A stretch of 42,343 nt of DNA, taken from NCBI GenBank assembly GCA_026706665.1, contig JAPOYI010000130.1:1-42343 (forward strand), in the 5' to 3' direction. The notes beneath the pieces were generated by a model, which did no database searches, was not told the origin of the DNA, and saw only the letters and a program-made list of their open reading frames with translations. Both the position numbers and the translations under genes were made by a program. Positions 1-9,850 of this stretch are shown piece by piece. Numbering within the stretch: position 1 is the stretch's first letter; each line of letters opens with the position of its first letter. The DNA is from Gammaproteobacteria bacterium (GTDB lineage: Bacteria > Pseudomonadota > Gammaproteobacteria > Pseudomonadales > Azotimanducaceae).

Positions 1-403
1 TGTCGCCCAGCACCAGCATCAGCATGGCGAAGACGAACAGGTTCATGTAGGCGAAGAACCGGCTGTAGCCCTCCTCGTCCCACATGTAGCCCGTGGCGTA
101 GAGGTGGATGAGGAACCCGACGCCGGTGATGACGCCCATCATGACCAGGGACAGTGCATCGAGGTACAGGCGAATGGCCGGTGCGAAGCCGCCGACATCC
201 ATCCAGGTCCACATCGCGTAGGTGTGGCTCGAAAGACCCGAGCGCTGGAACTCGAGTCCGACGACGAACGCAATGACCGCCGACAGGCCCACCGAACCCG
301 CGCCGACGATGCCAACGACGCGCTTGTCGAGCCTGCCTTCGGTCAGCAGCAGGATGAGGGCGCCTGCGAGCGGGGCCAGCGGAACGAGCCACAGGAGATC
401 CAT
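1..403 (-). CDS. nuoL: NADH-quinone oxidoreductase subunit L, N-terminal part (cut by window edge)
   Basis: The first 134 residues of the large antiporter-like proton-pumping subunit of complex I (inner membrane). Translation from the ATG at 403 begins MDLLWLVPLAPLAGALILLL, a typical NuoL first transmembrane helix. It continues into the conserved segment with LYLDALSLVMMGVITGVGFL and then a motif around YMWDEEGYSRFFAYMNLF, both characteristic of NuoL/ND5. The gene starts 3 bases after the nuoK stop, as in other nuo operons, and runs off the left edge; nuoM and nuoN are expected beyond it. No frame disruption is seen in the visible part. Confidence 0.95.
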   Translation of the reverse strand, partial: MDLLWLVPLAPLAGALILLLTEGRLDKRVVGIVGAGSVGLSAVIAFVVGLEFQRSGLSSHTYAMWTWMDVGGFAPAIRLYLDALSLVMMGVITGVGFLIHLYATGYMWDEEGYSRFFAYMNLFVFAMLMLVLGD

Positions 404-406
404 CGA

Positions 407-721
407 CTACCCGCTCAACTCGCCCGCGGTATCGATGTCGAGGCTGTCGAAGCGCCGCTCCAACTGCAGGACCAGGCCGAGCGCCACGGCGACCTCCGCC
501 GCCGCAAGCGCCAGGATCAGCATGAACATGATCTGCCCGTCGGGTTGCCCCCACTTGGCACCCGCCGCAATGAAGGCCAGCCCGCACGCGTTCATCATGA
601 TTTCGAGCGACATCAGCAGGAAGATCACGTTGCGCCGCACGAGCACGCCGGTGAGGCCCATGACGAATAACGCCGCCGCGAGCGCCAGGACGTGTTCGAT
701 CGGGATGACGGGGACGGTCAC
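407..721 (-). CDS. nuoK: NADH-quinone oxidoreductase subunit K
   Basis: A 104-residue membrane subunit of complex I with three hydrophobic helices, the usual NuoK size of about 100 residues. The conserved Glu in the second helix lies in [16 protein letters not shown], and a second buried Glu lies in [14 protein letters not shown]; both belong to the proton path in this family. The GTG start at 719-721 overlaps the nuoJ stop as GTGA, so translation is probably coupled. The reading frame stays open further upstream (to 991), but that part overlaps nuoJ and is not NuoK-like. NuoL follows after 3 bases. Confidence 0.95.
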   Translation of the reverse strand: MTVPVIPIEHVLALAAALFVMGLTGVLVRRNVIFLLMSLEIMMNACGLAFIAAGAKWGQPDGQIMFMLILALAAAEVAVALGLVLQLERRFDSLDIDTAGELSG

Positions 722-1251
722 GGCCTGTTCTCCCTCGATGACTCCTCCCGCCGATCTCCCAGGTACCGCCGTCCGAGATGGTAGGCGCCGATCAGCGCGG
801 CAAGCAGCAGCATTGCCGCCAGTTCGACCGCAAGCAGGTATTGACCGAAAAGCGCCGTGCCGACCTCCTTGGGCCCGACCATCGTCCCTTCCGTGGTCCC
901 GGGGGCGCCGACAACGATGACATGGAGCATCATGAGGAACAGCACCCCGACCAGGATCGACGGTCCGACCCACATGCCGGGCTGCAACCACAGGCGCTCG
1001 CGCTCCGCCGAGCGCCTTCCGAGGTTCAGCATCATCACGACGAACAGGAACAGCACCACGATGGCGCCGGCGTAGATGACGATCTCGAGGGCGGCCGCGA
1101 ACGGCGCGCCCAGGAGGAAGAAGATCACCGCGATGGACAGCAGCGAGACCACGAGGTAGATCAAGGCATGCGCGGCGTTGCGGCGGGTGATCACGAGCAC
1201 AGTGGATGCGAGCGCCACGGCTGCTGCAATGTAGAACAGTGCAAGCGCCAC
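718..1251 (-). CDS. nuoJ: NADH-quinone oxidoreductase subunit J
   Basis: A 177-residue integral membrane subunit of complex I with about five predicted helices. The N-terminus [20 protein letters not shown] and the following segment ending [18 protein letters not shown] match NuoJ/ND6. The conserved core helix around [20 protein letters not shown] holds the pi-bulge region of this subunit. The C-terminal tail is charged ([12 protein letters not shown]). It lies 37 bases after nuoI and overlaps nuoK by 4 bases. Confidence 0.95.
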   Translation of the reverse strand: MALALFYIAAAVALASTVLVITRRNAAHALIYLVVSLLSIAVIFFLLGAPFAAALEIVIYAGAIVVLFLFVVMMLNLGRRSAERERLWLQPGMWVGPSILVGVLFLMMLHVIVVGAPGTTEGTMVGPKEVGTALFGQYLLAVELAAMLLLAALIGAYHLGRRYLGDRREESSRENRP

Positions 1252-1288
1252 TAGGCCAGCCCCCTCATGGTTGTTGCCGGTCGAACGG

Positions 1289-1807
1289 TCAAGGCATCAG
1301 GCTCCGGAAATCCGTCGGCGGCGCCTCGTTTCTGGCTTCGCCCTTGTCCTTGCCCTCGATGGTCTTGCCGGCCACGCCCCAGAAACTGTAGTCGGGATAC
1401 TTGCCGGGGCCGTTGATCAACAGGTGTTCCTTCTCGTAGACCATGCTGTCCCGGTTGTACTCGCAGAGCTCGAAGTCGGGCGTGAGCTGGATGGCGTAGG
1501 TCGGACACGCTTCCTCGCACATGCCGCACATGATGCAGCGCGAGAAGTTGATGCGGAAAAACTCCGGGTACCAGCGGCCGTCCTCCTCCCGTTCGGTCTT
1601 CTGCAAGGCGATGCAATCGACCGGACACGCGACCGCGCACAGGTTGCAGGCGACGCAGCGCTCCTCGCCGTCCGGGTCCCGCGTCAGGATGATGCGGCCC
1701 CGGTAGCGCGGCGCGGCGTACGGCATCTCGTCGGGGTACTGCACGGTCTCGTTGCGCATGAACGTGTGCTGAAAGACGGTCCAGAGGGTTCGCAGTTGGC
1801 TCCACAT
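1289..1807 (-). CDS. nuoI: NADH-quinone oxidoreductase subunit I (2x[4Fe-4S])
   Basis: A 172-residue peripheral-arm subunit carrying clusters N6a and N6b that pass electrons towards quinone. Two complete ferredoxin motifs are visible: C51-x2-C54-x2-C57-x3-C61-P and C91-x2-C94-x2-C97-x3-C101-P. The N-terminal amphipathic stretch [16 protein letters not shown] fits the membrane-touching helix of NuoI. Length is within the usual 160-180. It follows nuoH by 38 bases, the loosest junction in this operon apart from nuoI-nuoJ. Confidence 0.97.
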   Translation of the reverse strand: MWSQLRTLWTVFQHTFMRNETVQYPDEMPYAAPRYRGRIILTRDPDGEERCVACNLCAVACPVDCIALQKTEREEDGRWYPEFFRINFSRCIMCGMCEEACPTYAIQLTPDFELCEYNRDSMVYEKEHLLINGPGKYPDYSFWGVAGKTIEGKDKGEARNEAPPTDFRSLMP

Positions 1808-1845
1808 ATCGGCTTATCCTCGACGCGGGATGGTTTCCTCCTGGC

Positions 1846-2820
1846 TCAGGTCTGCAGCCACAACGACACGCCACCCGTCACCAGCAGGTTCAGCAGCGAC
1901 AGGGGCAGCAGGACCTTCCAGCCGAGCGACATGAGCTTGTCGTACCGGGGACGCGGGATGGCGGCGCGCAGCAGGACGAAGAGATGGATGAAGACCAGGG
2001 TCTTGGCGCCGAACCAGACGACCGGGGGAATGTACTCGGCCCCGGGGATGAAACTCGGCGCCAACCAGCCGCCGAAGAACAGCGTCACCACCAGGGCGGA
2101 AGTCAGCACCATGGCGAGATACTCCGCCGCCATGATCAGCGCGAACTTCATGCCCGAATACTCGGTGTGGAAGCCGGCGGTGAGTTCGTGCTCGGCTTCC
2201 GGCAGGTCGAAAGGCAGGCGGTGCGACTCGGCGAGCCCCGCCATGAAGAAGATCAGGAAGCCGACGCACTGGGGAAAGATGTACCACATGTCCCGCTGCG
2301 ACTCGACGATGTCGACCAGGCTGAACGATCCCGCGTGGATAACGACCCCCATGAGCGACAGGCCCATGAACACTTCGTAGGTCACCATCTGCGCGGCGGC
2401 GCGCAGTCCGCCCAGCATGGCGTACTTGTTGTTGCTCGAGAGCCCCGCCAGCAGCACGCCGTAAACGGCGAGGGAACTCATCGCGAGAAAGAACAGGATC
2501 GCGATGTTCGAATCGGTGATGTAGAGATCGGGGCCGAAGGGCACGATGACGTAGGCCATGAGCATCGAACCCGCCACGATCGCGGGCGCCATGATGAAGA
2601 AGGCCCGGTCCCCGAAGGGCGGCAGCCAGTCTTCCTTCATCAAGAGCTTGATGGCGTCCGCCAGGGCCTGGAGCACGCCGAAGGGGCCGACGCGATTCGG
2701 ACCCAGGCGGTCCTGCCACCAGCCGAGCAGCCGACGCTCCCACCAGACGAGGAACAGCGCGAAGACGAGCGCACCCACGGCTACCGGAATGATCAGGATG
2801 TAGTTCCAGTCCACGGTCAT
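1846..2820 (-). CDS. nuoH: NADH-quinone oxidoreductase subunit H
   Basis: A 324-residue membrane subunit (eight or nine helices) that forms the quinone chamber with NuoB/CD. Recognisable signatures are WWERRLLGWWQDRLGPNRVGPFG near the N-terminus (residues about 25-47) and the acidic loop FDLPEAEHELTAGFHTEYSG in the middle. I chose the ATG at 2818-2820: it overlaps the nuoG stop as ATGA and gives the normal N-terminus MTVDWNYILIIP. The frame is open upstream, but that extension lies inside nuoG. Confidence 0.96.
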   Translation of the reverse strand: MTVDWNYILIIPVAVGALVFALFLVWWERRLLGWWQDRLGPNRVGPFGVLQALADAIKLLMKEDWLPPFGDRAFFIMAPAIVAGSMLMAYVIVPFGPDLYITDSNIAILFFLAMSSLAVYGVLLAGLSSNNKYAMLGGLRAAAQMVTYEVFMGLSLMGVVIHAGSFSLVDIVESQRDMWYIFPQCVGFLIFFMAGLAESHRLPFDLPEAEHELTAGFHTEYSGMKFALIMAAEYLAMVLTSALVVTLFFGGWLAPSFIPGAEYIPPVVWFGAKTLVFIHLFVLLRAAIPRPRYDKLMSLGWKVLLPLSLLNLLVTGGVSLWLQT

Positions 2821-5552
2821 CCCTTCGCGATGATCTCCGCTTCCCGCGGAAAGTCCGGATCGCGCGACAATGCGACGGCTTCCGAGGGCAGCGGTTCCGG
2901 CAAGCCGGGCAATCCGACCACGCAAGCCGCGGCGCCCCGCGTCACGGCCGCGTCAATTCGCACTTCGGCGGAAGCGGACAACGCATCGCACCTGACCCCG
3001 TCGCCCGCTTCGACGCCGAGTTCCCGCGCGTCTTCCGGATGGAGCACGACGTAGGGCGGCGGACTGCAGGAGGCGACAGGCCAGGAACGCGCGGACAGCT
3101 CGTCGCTGCCGAAGATCGCATGGACCGGAAACAGCCTGACGCCGTCGCCGCCGGCAAAGGCCGCGGGCGGGTTCCGGAAACACGCCGAATCCGCGCCGTT
3201 GGGCCCGTCCGTCCCGATCAGCCTCGCACCGGGGTCGCCCCCGCTCAAACTGCCGCCCACTTCCTGTTGGAACTTGAACACCGACTGGTTGGAGTTCCAT
3301 CCCGGCGACCAGACGTACGGCACCGTCGAACCCGGCTGACGGCCGGTGTTCTGGCCTTCCATCGAATACGAGAACGGCGTCTCGTCGTCCACCGTCGGCT
3401 TCGGCTCGTGCACGTTCACGTCCGCCCGCATGGCGGTGCGGCCGCTGTACCGATGCGGCTGGCGCGGGATTCTCGTATCCGCTTCGCTGCGGTAGTCAGC
3501 GGCGGGAGCGGCCTCGGGAATCGCGGCCAGGGCCGGCTCACCGTCGGCGCATGCCCGGACGAGGTCGTCGATGCCCGACCAGGCGCAGTCGCTGCGGCCC
3601 GCCGCCTGCGCCGCTCGCTGGATCCAGACCCAGGACGGGGCTATCTCGCCGCCCGGTTCGAACACCTGGTAGAAGCGCTGGGCGCGGCCCTCGTAGTTGA
3701 CGAAAGTCCCGTTGCACTCCGCGTATGCCGCCGCCGGCAATACGAGATTCGCTGCCTGCGCGGTCGCGTTCTCCATGGAATCCATGACGACGACTTCCGC
3801 CCCGGCGGCAAGCGCCGCATCGACCCGCGCGGATTCCGCCCGCCGATAGAGATCGTTCTCCATCACGACGAGGGTGTCGGCTTCCCCCGACCGCACCGCC
3901 TCGAGGGCGCCGTCAAGGGACAGGCCGGCATCCAGCATGGCGGCGCCGACACTGTTCGCTTCATGCGGCGCGATCAGCAGTGCCGGGTCTGCCCCGCGCG
4001 CCCGGAGGGCCCAGGCAATGTTGGCGGCGGCTTCGATGACGCCGGGTTCCGCCGATCCGGTACCGGTGACGACCAACGGCCGCTTCGCTTCACCGAGGGC
4101 GGCAGCCACACGTTCCACGAATTCGTCGGCGGCATCGCCTTCCGCGAAGTCGCCGTCCAGGCGATGGGCGACCGCGTAACCGGTGCGGGCAATGTCGGCG
4201 GGCGTCGCATGAAACGTCGCCGTGGCGATGTCGTCGATGCGCGTCGGCAGCGTCGTCGCCAGGAACACCGGGCTCAATCGCCCCTGCGCATGTCCCCGGA
4301 TCCCTGCATCCTGCCAACCGGGTATCGCCGCTTCGCTCCCCATTTCCAAGGCCCGTCCCCGCGCCGCCTGGCGCATGGAGAGGGCCACGCGCGGCGCGGT
4401 GTTGAGCACGTCCTCGCCCAGCACGAGCACGGCGTCCGCTGTCTCGACATCGCTCAGCGTGGGTATTCGCGCGCCACCCCGGCCATGAACGTCGAGCGCA
4501 AGGGCGATCAGGTCCGCTTCGCCGTCGGCCAGGCCGTTGCAGAAACTGTCCCTGCCGACGAGGCTCTTCAGCGCGAAGTTCGACTCCACGCTGGCCCGGG
4601 GCGAGCCGATGCCTATGACTTTCCTGTCCCGCAGCATCTTGCCGAGGGCGTCCATGGCCGCATCGACGCCGCGCGCCTCGAACACGTCGTCGCGCGCGCG
4701 AGTGCCGGCGTTCCTGATCCGCGCTGGATCGTTGACGAAATGCGAACCGAAACGGCCGCGATCGCAGAGGAAGTAGCCGTTGATCTCGCCGTGGTAGCGG
4801 TTGTGCACGCGTTTCAGGTCGCCGTAGCGCTCGCTCGGGAAGATGTTGCAGCCGACGGCGCAACCGGGGCACACCGAAGGCGCCGACTGCAGGTCCCACT
4901 TGCGCGTGTACTGGCTCGAGAACGGCCGGTCGGTAAAGACACCCGTCGGGCAGACCTCCACCAGGTTGCCGGAGAACTCGTTTTCGAGCTTGCCGTCCCC
5001 CACGCGCCCGAAGTACATCCGGCCGCGGGAACCCATCGCGTCCAGGTCCGTGCCGCCGGCATAGTCGCGGTAGAAGCGCACGCAGCGATAGCAGGTGATG
5101 CACCGGTTCATCTCGTGGCCGATGAACGGACCCAGGTCCTGGTTGCGCCAGGTCCGCTTCGTGCCGCGATAGCGCCGCTGCGAGTGACCCGTCATGACCG
5201 TCATGTCCTGCAGGTGGCACTCGCCCCCCTCCTCGCAGACGGGACAGTCGTGCGGATGGTTTTCCATCAGCCATTCGATGACCGACGTGCGGAACTCGGC
5301 GGCGTAGGGCGCTTCGATGGATATCCGCATGCCGTCACGCACGGACGTGATGCAGGCCATGGCGAGGCGTCCCCGCTCGTCGTTCTCGTCAGCATATTCG
5401 ACTATGGCGCACTGCCGGCACGCGCCGACCGAACCCATGGCCGGATGCCAGCAGAAGTACGGCAGGTCGAGGTGCTGAGACAGTACGGCTTCCAGCACGT
5501 TCTGTCCCGCCTTGGCCTCGTAGCGCTCGCCATCGACAAAGATCGTTGCCAT
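2817..5552 (-). CDS. nuoG: NADH-quinone oxidoreductase subunit G (iron-sulfur, molybdopterin-fold)
   Basis: A 911-residue subunit of the peripheral arm, close to E. coli NuoG in length. The N-terminal 2Fe-2S ferredoxin domain has Cys34, 45, 48 and 67. Next comes the His-Cys cluster region HPHDCPVCEEGGECHLQDM, then the N4 region CITCYRCVRFYRD...VEVCPTG. A further set, CPGCAVGCNIF followed about 30 residues later by FLCDRGR, supplies the four cysteines of the off-pathway cluster N7, which only some lineages keep. The rest is the molybdopterin-oxidoreductase-like fold without catalytic metal. ATG at 5552 gives MATIFVDGERYEAKAG; the longer open frame overlaps nuoF. Confidence 0.96.
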   Translation of the reverse strand: MATIFVDGERYEAKAGQNVLEAVLSQHLDLPYFCWHPAMGSVGACRQCAIVEYADENDERGRLAMACITSVRDGMRISIEAPYAAEFRTSVIEWLMENHPHDCPVCEEGGECHLQDMTVMTGHSQRRYRGTKRTWRNQDLGPFIGHEMNRCITCYRCVRFYRDYAGGTDLDAMGSRGRMYFGRVGDGKLENEFSGNLVEVCPTGVFTDRPFSSQYTRKWDLQSAPSVCPGCAVGCNIFPSERYGDLKRVHNRYHGEINGYFLCDRGRFGSHFVNDPARIRNAGTRARDDVFEARGVDAAMDALGKMLRDRKVIGIGSPRASVESNFALKSLVGRDSFCNGLADGEADLIALALDVHGRGGARIPTLSDVETADAVLVLGEDVLNTAPRVALSMRQAARGRALEMGSEAAIPGWQDAGIRGHAQGRLSPVFLATTLPTRIDDIATATFHATPADIARTGYAVAHRLDGDFAEGDAADEFVERVAAALGEAKRPLVVTGTGSAEPGVIEAAANIAWALRARGADPALLIAPHEANSVGAAMLDAGLSLDGALEAVRSGEADTLVVMENDLYRRAESARVDAALAAGAEVVVMDSMENATAQAANLVLPAAAYAECNGTFVNYEGRAQRFYQVFEPGGEIAPSWVWIQRAAQAAGRSDCAWSGIDDLVRACADGEPALAAIPEAAPAADYRSEADTRIPRQPHRYSGRTAMRADVNVHEPKPTVDDETPFSYSMEGQNTGRQPGSTVPYVWSPGWNSNQSVFKFQQEVGGSLSGGDPGARLIGTDGPNGADSACFRNPPAAFAGGDGVRLFPVHAIFGSDELSARSWPVASCSPPPYVVLHPEDARELGVEAGDGVRCDALSASAEVRIDAAVTRGAAACVVGLPGLPEPLPSEAVALSRDPDFPREAEIIAKG

Positions 5553-5568
5553 TTCCTCCAGAGGCCCC

Positions 5569-6873
5569 CTATCCGTCGCCTTTCCGTTCCCGGTACGGGC
5601 AGCGTCCTTCCCGGACATGCGCCTCGAAGTCGTCCCGGAAGTACTTGAGCGCGCTCTGCAACGGCTCGATGGCGCCTGCGGCATGCAGGCAGAACGTATT
5701 CCCCGGCGCTCCGATGAAGGCGCCGTTCTTTTCCAGGATGTCGATGTCCTCGAGCGTCCCGCGACCCTCCTCGATATCGGTGAGCAACTCCTCGAGCCAC
5801 GGCAGCCCTTCCCGGCACGGCGTGCAGAACCCGCATGACTCCTGCGCAAAGAAGTGCTGCAGGTTCCTGGACATATCCACCGGACAGATCGAATCGTCCA
5901 TCAGGATCATGGTGCCGGTACCCATGCGACTGCCGGCCGCGGCGATGGAACCGTAATCCATGGGCAGGTCCAGGTGCTCCTCCGGCACGAGGAAATCGGT
6001 GGAAGCGCCCCCGGGAAGCAATCCCCGAAGTTTGTAGCCGTTCCGCATCCCGGCGGCATGGGTTTCGATGATCTCGCGGATCGTCGTGCCCATCGGGAGT
6101 TCCCAGAGCCCGGGATTGTTCACCCGTCCGGACACGCCGTAGATCTTCGTCCCCGCGTCGTCGGTGAGACCGAGATCCCGGAACCAGTCCGCGCCATTGC
6201 GCAGGATGGCGGGCACACAGCAGAGCGTCTCGACGTTGTTGACCACGGTGGGCCGGCCCCAGGCGCCGCTGGCGGGCGGGAACGGCGGCTTCAGCCGAGG
6301 CTGCGCCCGCTTGCCCTCCAGCGCGTTCAGGAGCGCGGTCTCCTCGCCACAGATGTAGCGCCCGGCCGAACGGTGCAGCCTGAGGTCGAGGTTGAACTCA
6401 CCGCCGAAGATGCCATCGCCCAGGTACTTCCGTCCGGCAGCGTCGGCAATCGCGCCTTCCAGGGCCCGGAAGGGCTCGAAATACTCCCCGCGCAGGAATA
6501 CATACGCGCGTTCCGCGCCGATCGCATACGCCGCGACGACGACTCCCTCGATCAGGAGATGGGGATCGAAGGTCATCAGGTAACGGTCCTTGAACGTCCC
6601 CGGCTCCATTTCGTCGGCATTGCAGACCAGGTACTTCGGTCCCGTGCCGGCGGCGTCTCCCTGCGGCACGAAACCCCACTTGACCCCGGTCGGGAAGCCG
6701 GCGCCGCCCCGGCCGCGCAGGTTCGCATCCTTGACCAGGTCGATGACCTCTTCCGGCGTCATCGTTGTCAGCGCCCTGCGCGCGCCGGCGTAGCCGCCCC
6801 CGGCCTCGTAAGCGTCGATGTCGACGACCTGGCCGCCGTTCTGCCCGATGCGTTCGGTGAGAGGCTTGTCCAT
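5569..6873 (-). CDS. nuoF: NADH-quinone oxidoreductase subunit F (NADH/FMN site)
   Basis: The 434-residue subunit that oxidises NADH through FMN and cluster N3. The glycine-rich nucleotide motif GRGGAGFPTG is at residues 54-63; the NADH-side motif AYVFLRGEYFEP follows near 123-134. The [4Fe-4S] ligands are ESCGFCTPC (Cys347, 350, 353) and Cys395 in GNTFCLHAAG. Start chosen at the ATG at 6871-6873, 14 bases after the nuoE stop; an open extension upstream lies inside nuoE. The C-terminal CPYRERKGDG is a short charged tail. Confidence 0.96.
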   Translation of the reverse strand: MDKPLTERIGQNGGQVVDIDAYEAGGGYAGARRALTTMTPEEVIDLVKDANLRGRGGAGFPTGVKWGFVPQGDAAGTGPKYLVCNADEMEPGTFKDRYLMTFDPHLLIEGVVVAAYAIGAERAYVFLRGEYFEPFRALEGAIADAAGRKYLGDGIFGGEFNLDLRLHRSAGRYICGEETALLNALEGKRAQPRLKPPFPPASGAWGRPTVVNNVETLCCVPAILRNGADWFRDLGLTDDAGTKIYGVSGRVNNPGLWELPMGTTIREIIETHAAGMRNGYKLRGLLPGGASTDFLVPEEHLDLPMDYGSIAAAGSRMGTGTMILMDDSICPVDMSRNLQHFFAQESCGFCTPCREGLPWLEELLTDIEEGRGTLEDIDILEKNGAFIGAPGNTFCLHAAGAIEPLQSALKYFRDDFEAHVREGRCPYRERKGDG

Positions 6874-6887
6874 CAGATCCCCGGCAC

Positions 6888-7403
6888 CTATTCGAACCGG
6901 GCGAATATGTCGTCCAGGCGGCCAGCCTCGACATCCGTTACCAGTTCTTCGCCGACCAGCATCGTCGGCGCGCGATCGCAGGCGCCCAGGCAGACGATGG
7001 GCAACAGCGTGAAGCGGTCGTCCGGCGTCGTCTCGCCGAAGTCGATGCCGAGGTGCGCCTTCACCTGCTCGGCGAGGCGATCCGCGCCCATGACATAGCA
7101 GCTCACGCTGTCGCAGAGCATGACGACGTGCCGGCCCACGGGTTGGCGATAGATCCTGTTGTAGAAGGTCGCGACCGCGTCCAGGGCCTCCGCGGACATG
7201 CCGAGCAGCCGGGCGATGGCAAAGAGGCTCGCATCCGACACCCAGCCCCTGTGTTCCTGCACGATCATCAGGGCGTCGATTGCCGCGGACTGCCGATCGG
7301 GCAGGTGCGCGCACTCCGCCTCGATCTTGGCGACTTCGGACTCCGAGAGCGTCTCGACAAGGTCCGCGCCACTCACGGCTTCATTAGCACCGGCTGTTGT
7401 CAT
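6888..7403 (-). CDS. nuoE: NADH-quinone oxidoreductase subunit E ([2Fe-2S] N1a)
   Basis: A 171-residue thioredoxin-fold 2Fe-2S protein. The four ligands are visible as Cys97-x4-Cys102 and Cys138-x3-Cys142 (in [10 protein letters not shown]). The N-terminal helical part with [20 protein letters not shown] is typical of the family, apart from a short extra Ala/Glu-rich leader. The start ATG at 7401-7403 overlaps the nuoCD stop as ATGA. It pairs with NuoF in the NADH dehydrogenase module. Confidence 0.96.
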   Translation of the reverse strand: MTTAGANEAVSGADLVETLSESEVAKIEAECAHLPDRQSAAIDALMIVQEHRGWVSDASLFAIARLLGMSAEALDAVATFYNRIYRQPVGRHVVMLCDSVSCYVMGADRLAEQVKAHLGIDFGETTPDDRFTLLPIVCLGACDRAPTMLVGEELVTDVEAGRLDDIFARFE

Positions 7404-9157
7404 CGGTCGACGTCCGCCATGACGAAGTCGATGCTCGCGATGATGGCGATCAAGTCCGCGATCATGAAGCCGTTGCTGATGAACGGGATCATCTGCAGCG
7501 CCGGGAAGGACGGCGTGCGAATGCGCGTCCGGTAGGCCATCGTGCCGCCATCGGCGATGGAGTAGTACGAGTTCCAGCCCTTGGTCGCCTCGATCAGGGT
7601 CGTGGACTCCGACGGCGCGATAACGGGACCCCAGCTCACGTTCAGAAAATGGTGGATGAGCGTCTCGATGTGTTCCATCGTCCGCTCCCTGGCAGGCGGC
7701 GTGGTCAGCCGATGGTCCGCCTTGTACGGTCCGGAAGGCATGTTCTCAACACACTGACGTATGATGCGAAGGCTCTGGCGGATCTCCTCGACACGCACCA
7801 GCGCGCGGTCGTACACGTCGCCGTTCTCGGCCGTCGGCACGTCGAATTCGAACTGGTCATAGCCGCTGTAGGGCCGGTTCTTGCGGAGGTCCCAGTCGCA
7901 ACCCGTGGCCCGCAGCGACGGCCCCGTGATGCCCCAGTCGAGGCCCTCGGCGGTGTTGTAGGCGCCGATGCCGATGGAGCGGCGCTGCAGGATCCTGTTC
8001 TTGAGCGCCATCGTCCCGTAGTGATCGAGACGTTTCGGCATGTAGTCGACGAAGTCGAGCACCATCCTGTCCCACCCGTCGGGCAGGTCCTGGGTGACCC
8101 CGCCGATGCGGAACCAGCTCGGGTGCATGCGCCCTCCGGTGATCGCCTCGATGATGGAAAAGAGGCGTTCCCTGTCCGCGAACATGTACAGCACCGGCGA
8201 CATCTGGCCCACGTCCTGGGCATAGGTGCCGTAGAAAACCAGGTGGCTCGAGATGCGGAACAGCTCGGCCAGCATGACACGAATGGTCCGGGCGCGTGGC
8301 GGGACCTCGATGCCGGCCATCTTCTCCACGTTCAGGACGTACGGCAGGTTGTTCATGACGCCGCCGAGATAGTCGACGCGGTCCGTGTAGGGAATGTAGG
8401 TGTGCCAGCTCTGGCGCTCGGCCATCTTCTCCTGGGCGCGGTGGTGATAGCCGATATCGGGGACCGCCTGGACGATCACCTCGCCATCCATCTGCAGCGC
8501 GATGCGGAAGACGCCGTGCACGCTCGGGTGATTGGGGCCCAGATTCAGGAACATGAAGTCCGTGTGTTTCGCCGCGCGGCGCATGCCCCACTCCTCGGGC
8601 ACGAACCGCAGACCCTCCTGCTGCGAGCGCTGGAACTCCGGCGACATCGAGAAAGGGTCCATTTCCGTCGCGCGAGCCGGGTGCTCCTTGCGCAACGGAT
8701 GGCCTTCCCAGTTCGGCGGCGTCAGTATGCGGCGCAGGTTCGGGTGCCCCTCGAAATCGATGCCGAACATGTCGTACGCCTCGCGCTCGTACCAGTTGGC
8801 CACCGGGTAGACATTCGTCACTGTCGGGATGCCGGGACTGGTTTCGGGCAACGCGGCCTTGATCCTGAGGTCGGCGTCGTGGCGCAGGGAAATCAGGTGG
8901 TAGAAGACCGTGAAGGAGGAGTCCGGCTGGCCGTCGCGAAACTCGCGGGTACGCTCGTCGATGGCGGAGAGGTCGAACAGCAGTTCATAACCCTCCTCGT
9001 CCTTGAGACAGCGCATGATTTCCGGCGCGCGGGTCGGCTCCACCCACAGGGTCGGAATGCCGTCTACCGTCGGCTGTACGATGCAGTCGCCGAACCGCGC
9101 CCGCAAGACCGCTGCGATCGCCGGTTCCCGCGTATGCTGGACAGCAGCTTCGGCCAT
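7400..9157 (-). CDS. nuoCD: Fused NADH-quinone oxidoreductase subunit C/D
   Basis: A 585-residue fusion of NuoC (about residues 1-175) and NuoD (about 195-585). The NuoC part contains [17 protein letters not shown] and the NuoC end signature [10 protein letters not shown]. The NuoD part starts near [18 protein letters not shown] and carries [14 protein letters not shown], the helix lining the quinone pocket, and ends with FVMADVDR. The fusion is a hallmark of E. coli-type complex I. It overlaps nuoE by 4 bases and follows nuoB by 3 bases. A long plus-strand frame over the same DNA is an antisense shadow. Confidence 0.97.
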   Translation of the reverse strand: MAEAAVQHTREPAIAAVLRARFGDCIVQPTVDGIPTLWVEPTRAPEIMRCLKDEEGYELLFDLSAIDERTREFRDGQPDSSFTVFYHLISLRHDADLRIKAALPETSPGIPTVTNVYPVANWYEREAYDMFGIDFEGHPNLRRILTPPNWEGHPLRKEHPARATEMDPFSMSPEFQRSQQEGLRFVPEEWGMRRAAKHTDFMFLNLGPNHPSVHGVFRIALQMDGEVIVQAVPDIGYHHRAQEKMAERQSWHTYIPYTDRVDYLGGVMNNLPYVLNVEKMAGIEVPPRARTIRVMLAELFRISSHLVFYGTYAQDVGQMSPVLYMFADRERLFSIIEAITGGRMHPSWFRIGGVTQDLPDGWDRMVLDFVDYMPKRLDHYGTMALKNRILQRRSIGIGAYNTAEGLDWGITGPSLRATGCDWDLRKNRPYSGYDQFEFDVPTAENGDVYDRALVRVEEIRQSLRIIRQCVENMPSGPYKADHRLTTPPARERTMEHIETLIHHFLNVSWGPVIAPSESTTLIEATKGWNSYYSIADGGTMAYRTRIRTPSFPALQMIPFISNGFMIADLIAIIASIDFVMADVDR

Positions 9158-9160
9158 TGC

Positions 9161-9847
9161 CTAACGCGCTTGCTTCCGTACCAGGAGTTCGCCGGACAAC
9201 GGCGCGTCGCCGACGCTGTCCGGCTGCGCCAGGTCGGAGACCGCCATGCGGTCGGCGTTACGCGCGTCGCGCTGGCTCGGTTCGTACTTCCTGATCTTGC
9301 CGTCGTCCCCGATCACCCAGGACAGCGGTCGCGGCGACGCCTTGATCGACTCCTGCAGAAGGGTCAGTCCCTGCATGAACGCCTCCGGGCGCGGGGGACA
9401 CCCGGGAACGTAGACGTCCACCGGCAGAAACTTGTCGACGCCCTGCACGACGCTGTAGACGTCGAACATGCCGCCCGAATTCGCGCACGACCCCATGGAG
9501 ATCACCCAGCGGGGCTCCAGCAACTGTTCGTACAGGTGCTGCAGGACCGGCGCCATCTTGCGGAATACCGTGCCGGACACGACGATGAGATCCGCCTGCC
9601 TCGGCGACGCGCGGATCACTTCCGCGCCGAAACGCGCCATGTCGTGCCGGGACGTCAGGGCCGTCGCCATTTCCACGTAGCAGCACGACAGGCCGAAGTT
9701 GAACGGCCAGATGGAGTTCGCGCGTCCCCATGACACCAGGTCTTCCAGCCTGGCCGTGAGGACGCTCCTCGCAGCGTCGTCCCGGTAGGCGGCGTCGACC
9801 TCCTCCATGGAGGCCCCGGGTTCGGTCCTGATCACCCGCCATTGCAT
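9161..9847 (-). CDS. nuoB: NADH-quinone oxidoreductase subunit B ([4Fe-4S] N2)
   Basis: A 228-residue subunit holding the terminal cluster N2 next to the quinone site. Ligands are the adjacent Cys55-Cys56 in [10 protein letters not shown], Cys121 in [10 protein letters not shown] and Cys150 in [10 protein letters not shown]. It has the usual core plus a roughly 45-residue C-terminal extension after [17 protein letters not shown] that is not part of the conserved fold. It starts 3 bases after the nuoA stop. Product of the second gene in the operon. Confidence 0.97.
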   Translation of the reverse strand: MQWRVIRTEPGASMEEVDAAYRDDAARSVLTARLEDLVSWGRANSIWPFNFGLSCCYVEMATALTSRHDMARFGAEVIRASPRQADLIVVSGTVFRKMAPVLQHLYEQLLEPRWVISMGSCANSGGMFDVYSVVQGVDKFLPVDVYVPGCPPRPEAFMQGLTLLQESIKASPRPLSWVIGDDGKIRKYEPSQRDARNADRMAVSDLAQPDSVGDAPLSGELLVRKQAR

Positions 9848-9850
9848 CGA

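Noticed and set aside
3039-5648. 869-residue plus-strand open frame
   Set aside because: Antisense to nuoG; translation is Arg/His/Gly-rich and matches no protein, a usual result of high GC content.
7397-9733. 778-residue plus-strand open frame
   Set aside because: Antisense to nuoCD and nuoB, with shadow-type composition.
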